DNA of 64,000 bases from Microvirga tunisiensis (GTDB lineage Bacteria > Pseudomonadota > Alphaproteobacteria > Rhizobiales > Beijerinckiaceae), in assembly GCF_009296175.1 (NCBI RefSeq), contig NZ_VOSK01000010.1, forward strand, positions 1 to 64,000, in the 5' to 3' direction. Numbering within the stretch: position 1 is the stretch's first letter; the number at the start of each line of letters is the position of its first letter. Shown piece by piece: positions 62,583 to 64,000 of this stretch. The notes beneath the pieces were generated by a model. That model was given only the letters and a program-made list of their open reading frames with translations, did not search any database and had not been told where the DNA came from. The position numbers and the translations under genes were made by a program.

Positions 62583-64000
62583 GAAACAATATGCCTCGGG
62601 ATCGTGATGGTGAAGCTGGCGCCCCCCAAGGCACCTGAATCCACCGCAATCGATCCTTTATGGGCCTGGACGACGCTATAAGCGATAGCCAGACCAAGTC
62701 CAGTTCCAGACCCGACGGGCTTGGTGGTAAAGAACGGTTCGAAGATGCGTTCCCGCAATTCCCCTGGAATTCCCGGACCTGTATCGCTGATCTTGATGGT
62801 ATAGGTTGCCTCGTTGTTTGCAGTTTCAATGTCTATGCCACCGGTGCCCTTGATCGCATCGGCGGCATTTCCGACGATGTTCATGACCACCTGGTTCAAA
62901 AGGGCCGGGGAGCAATAGAGGTCTGGGACGGCGTTGTAATGGCGGCGCACGTCGATCCGGGTGCCGAGCTTATGGCCAAGGAGCGCCAGCACGGTCTCAA
63001 TGGATTCCGGCACGTTGATCGTCTGAAAATCGCCTTCGTCGAGCCGTGAAAAGCGCCTTAGGTTGAGAACAAGTTCCTGAATTCGCGCGAGGCCAAGCTT
63101 CATCGCACCGACGCGATCGCGCGATTTCTGCACCTGCCGCTCAAGACCTCCCTCCGGTGGGAGTTTCGCGGCAATCTCGGTGAGCAATTTCTCCACAGTC
63201 CCCTGGTGCGCCTGGATAAAGGCGAGGGGGTTGTTGATTTCATGGGCGATACCGGCCACCAATTCGCCAAGCGACGCCATCTTGGCCGCCTGAACGAGTT
63301 GGGCCTGCGTGCCCTTCAAGAGGTCGTTGGCCTCTGCCAGTTCGTTGTTGGCTTTGGCCAACGCGTCCGCCGAGGCAGCCTCTGCCCGGGCCTTGGCGAG
63401 GGCCAGCTCCTGCTCGCGCAGCTCAGCCTCGATGCGCCAGTTCTCATCCTGCATGAGCTTACGCCGGACGAGCGCGCGAATGCGCACGCGCATCACATCG
63501 GCCTCGATTGTGGAGGGAACGATATCGTCCACGCCCGCGGCAAAGGCGCGTGCGAGCATGTTGCCGCCCTCCTCGTTGCCCAGACCGACAATGGCAAAGC
63601 TTGGGGCATCCGTGCCTGGCAGGGGCGCGAGCCCGCGATAGAGATTCAGCTGTCGGCACAGCTCGATGCCGTCGAAGTCCGGGCTGAGCAGGTTGATCAG
63701 AATGCAGTCCCATTTGGCATCTGGCGAGCGGACCTGCCGGAGAGCTTCGGTCGGCTCCGAGACCGGCGTCACCGCATATCCTTCATGGGCCAGCAGGTTC
63801 TGGAGATAGGTGCGGCGTGTCGGGCTGTCGTCCACGATCAGGACACAGGCCCGGCGGAAGGTGCCGAAGCTGGGGGATTGCCGCTCTTCCTTGGGATCGC
63901 CAATGGGGGATGAGCGACGGCGTAGCAGCGCCTGGATCCGCAGAACGATCAGTTCCTGCTCGGCGGATTTGGAGATGTAGGCATCCGCGCCGCTCTCCAG
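62579..64000 (-). CDS. Tandem-receiver histidine kinase, 5' part off the window
   Basis: The frame is open to the right edge, so the N-terminus is missing; at least 473 residues are seen. First is the tail of a receiver ([20 protein letters not shown]), then a second receiver ([18 protein letters not shown]) in which the usual phospho-Asp position reads [12 protein letters not shown], Asn instead of Asp. After a coiled-coil linker (about [21 protein letters not shown]) come HisKA with [16 protein letters not shown], and HATPase with N box [18 protein letters not shown] and [15 protein letters not shown]. It is soluble and coupled by 4 nt to the downstream hybrid kinase. Confidence 0.92.
   Translation of the reverse strand: MESGADAYISKSAEQELIVLRIQALLRRRSSPIGDPKEERQSPSFGTFRRACVLIVDDSPTRRTYLQNLLAHEGYAVTPVSEPTEALRQVRSPDAKWDCILINLLSPDFDGIELCRQLNLYRGLAPLPGTDAPSFAIVGLGNEEGGNMLARAFAAGVDDIVPSTIEADVMRVRIRALVRRKLMQDENWRIEAELREQELALAKARAEAASADALAKANNELAEANDLLKGTQAQLVQAAKMASLGELVAGIAHEINNPLAFIQAHQGTVEKLLTEIAAKLPPEGGLERQVQKSRDRVGAMKLGLARIQELVLNLRRFSRLDEGDFQTINVPESIETVLALLGHKLGTRIDVRRHYNAVPDLYCSPALLNQVVMNIVGNAADAIKGTGGIDIETANNEATYTIKISDTGPGIPGELRERIFEPFFTTKPVGSGTGLGLAIAYSVVQAHKGSIAVDSGALGGASFTITIPRHIVS

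Overview
This is a GC-rich chromosomal window from an alphaproteobacterium. The closest fit is Hyphomicrobiales, probably a Methylobacteriaceae member such as Microvirga. This rests on gene content (ugp, dpp and liv ABC operons, mmsA/mmsB, RibA with a degenerate RibB-like half, AI-2E transporter with a cytosolic tail) and on several families of palindromic intergenic repeats typical of rhizobial relatives. The genus is an inference. I see no rRNA, tRNA, CRISPR array or prophage. The only mobile-element trace is the 3' end of an IS5-type transposase at the left edge, which truncates a Gfo/Idh/MocA oxidoreductase gene.

Layout. 1-7,000: IS remnant, SRPBCC protein, translationally coupled flavoprotein-recQ pair, CAP-domain lipoprotein, SLC13/RCK permease. 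7,000-15,700: surface-antigen-like lipoprotein, DMT exporter, secreted protein of unknown function, ribA, lactate permease facing an M20 amidohydrolase across a shared terminator, O-antigen-ligase-like membrane protein. 15,800-21,400: valine catabolism on the minus strand (isobutyryl-CoA dehydrogenase, two small membrane proteins, mmsB; then mmsA), with a divergent LysR regulator. 21,400-29,200: transaldolase, a ThDP enzyme and a lysine-catabolism cluster (lysine/saccharopine dehydrogenase plus ALDH7) diverging from an Lrp regulator coupled to an FAD oxidoreductase. 30,000-34,500: ugpBAEC behind a three-repeat Pho box. 34,500-35,450: a 1-kb gene-free stretch filled partly with palindromic repeats. 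35,450-41,350: HAL-type ammonia-lyase, secreted repeat peptide, two GNATs, allantoate-type amidohydrolase, ferredoxin plus ferredoxin-NADP reductase. 41,440-46,000: livK-livHM-livG-livF, with livHM fused, divergent from an amidase. 47,500-54,800: SMP-30 lactonase with aldose epimerase, M3 oligopeptidase, dienelactone-hydrolase-like protein, AI-2E-type transporter. 54,800-60,400: dppABCDF with an attenuator-like terminator after dppA. 60,600-64,000: two overlapping sensor-kinase genes, the second running off the right edge.

Together the genes describe a heterotroph with large capacity for scavenging amino acids, peptides, glycerol-3-phosphate and purine or amide nitrogen. No single undescribed system stands out. 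The best leads are domain-level: a RibA with a decayed RibB half, an AI-2E transporter carrying a soluble Rossmann-like tail, a receiver domain lacking its phosphoacceptor Asp, and two membrane proteins embedded by 4-nt overlaps in a valine operon.
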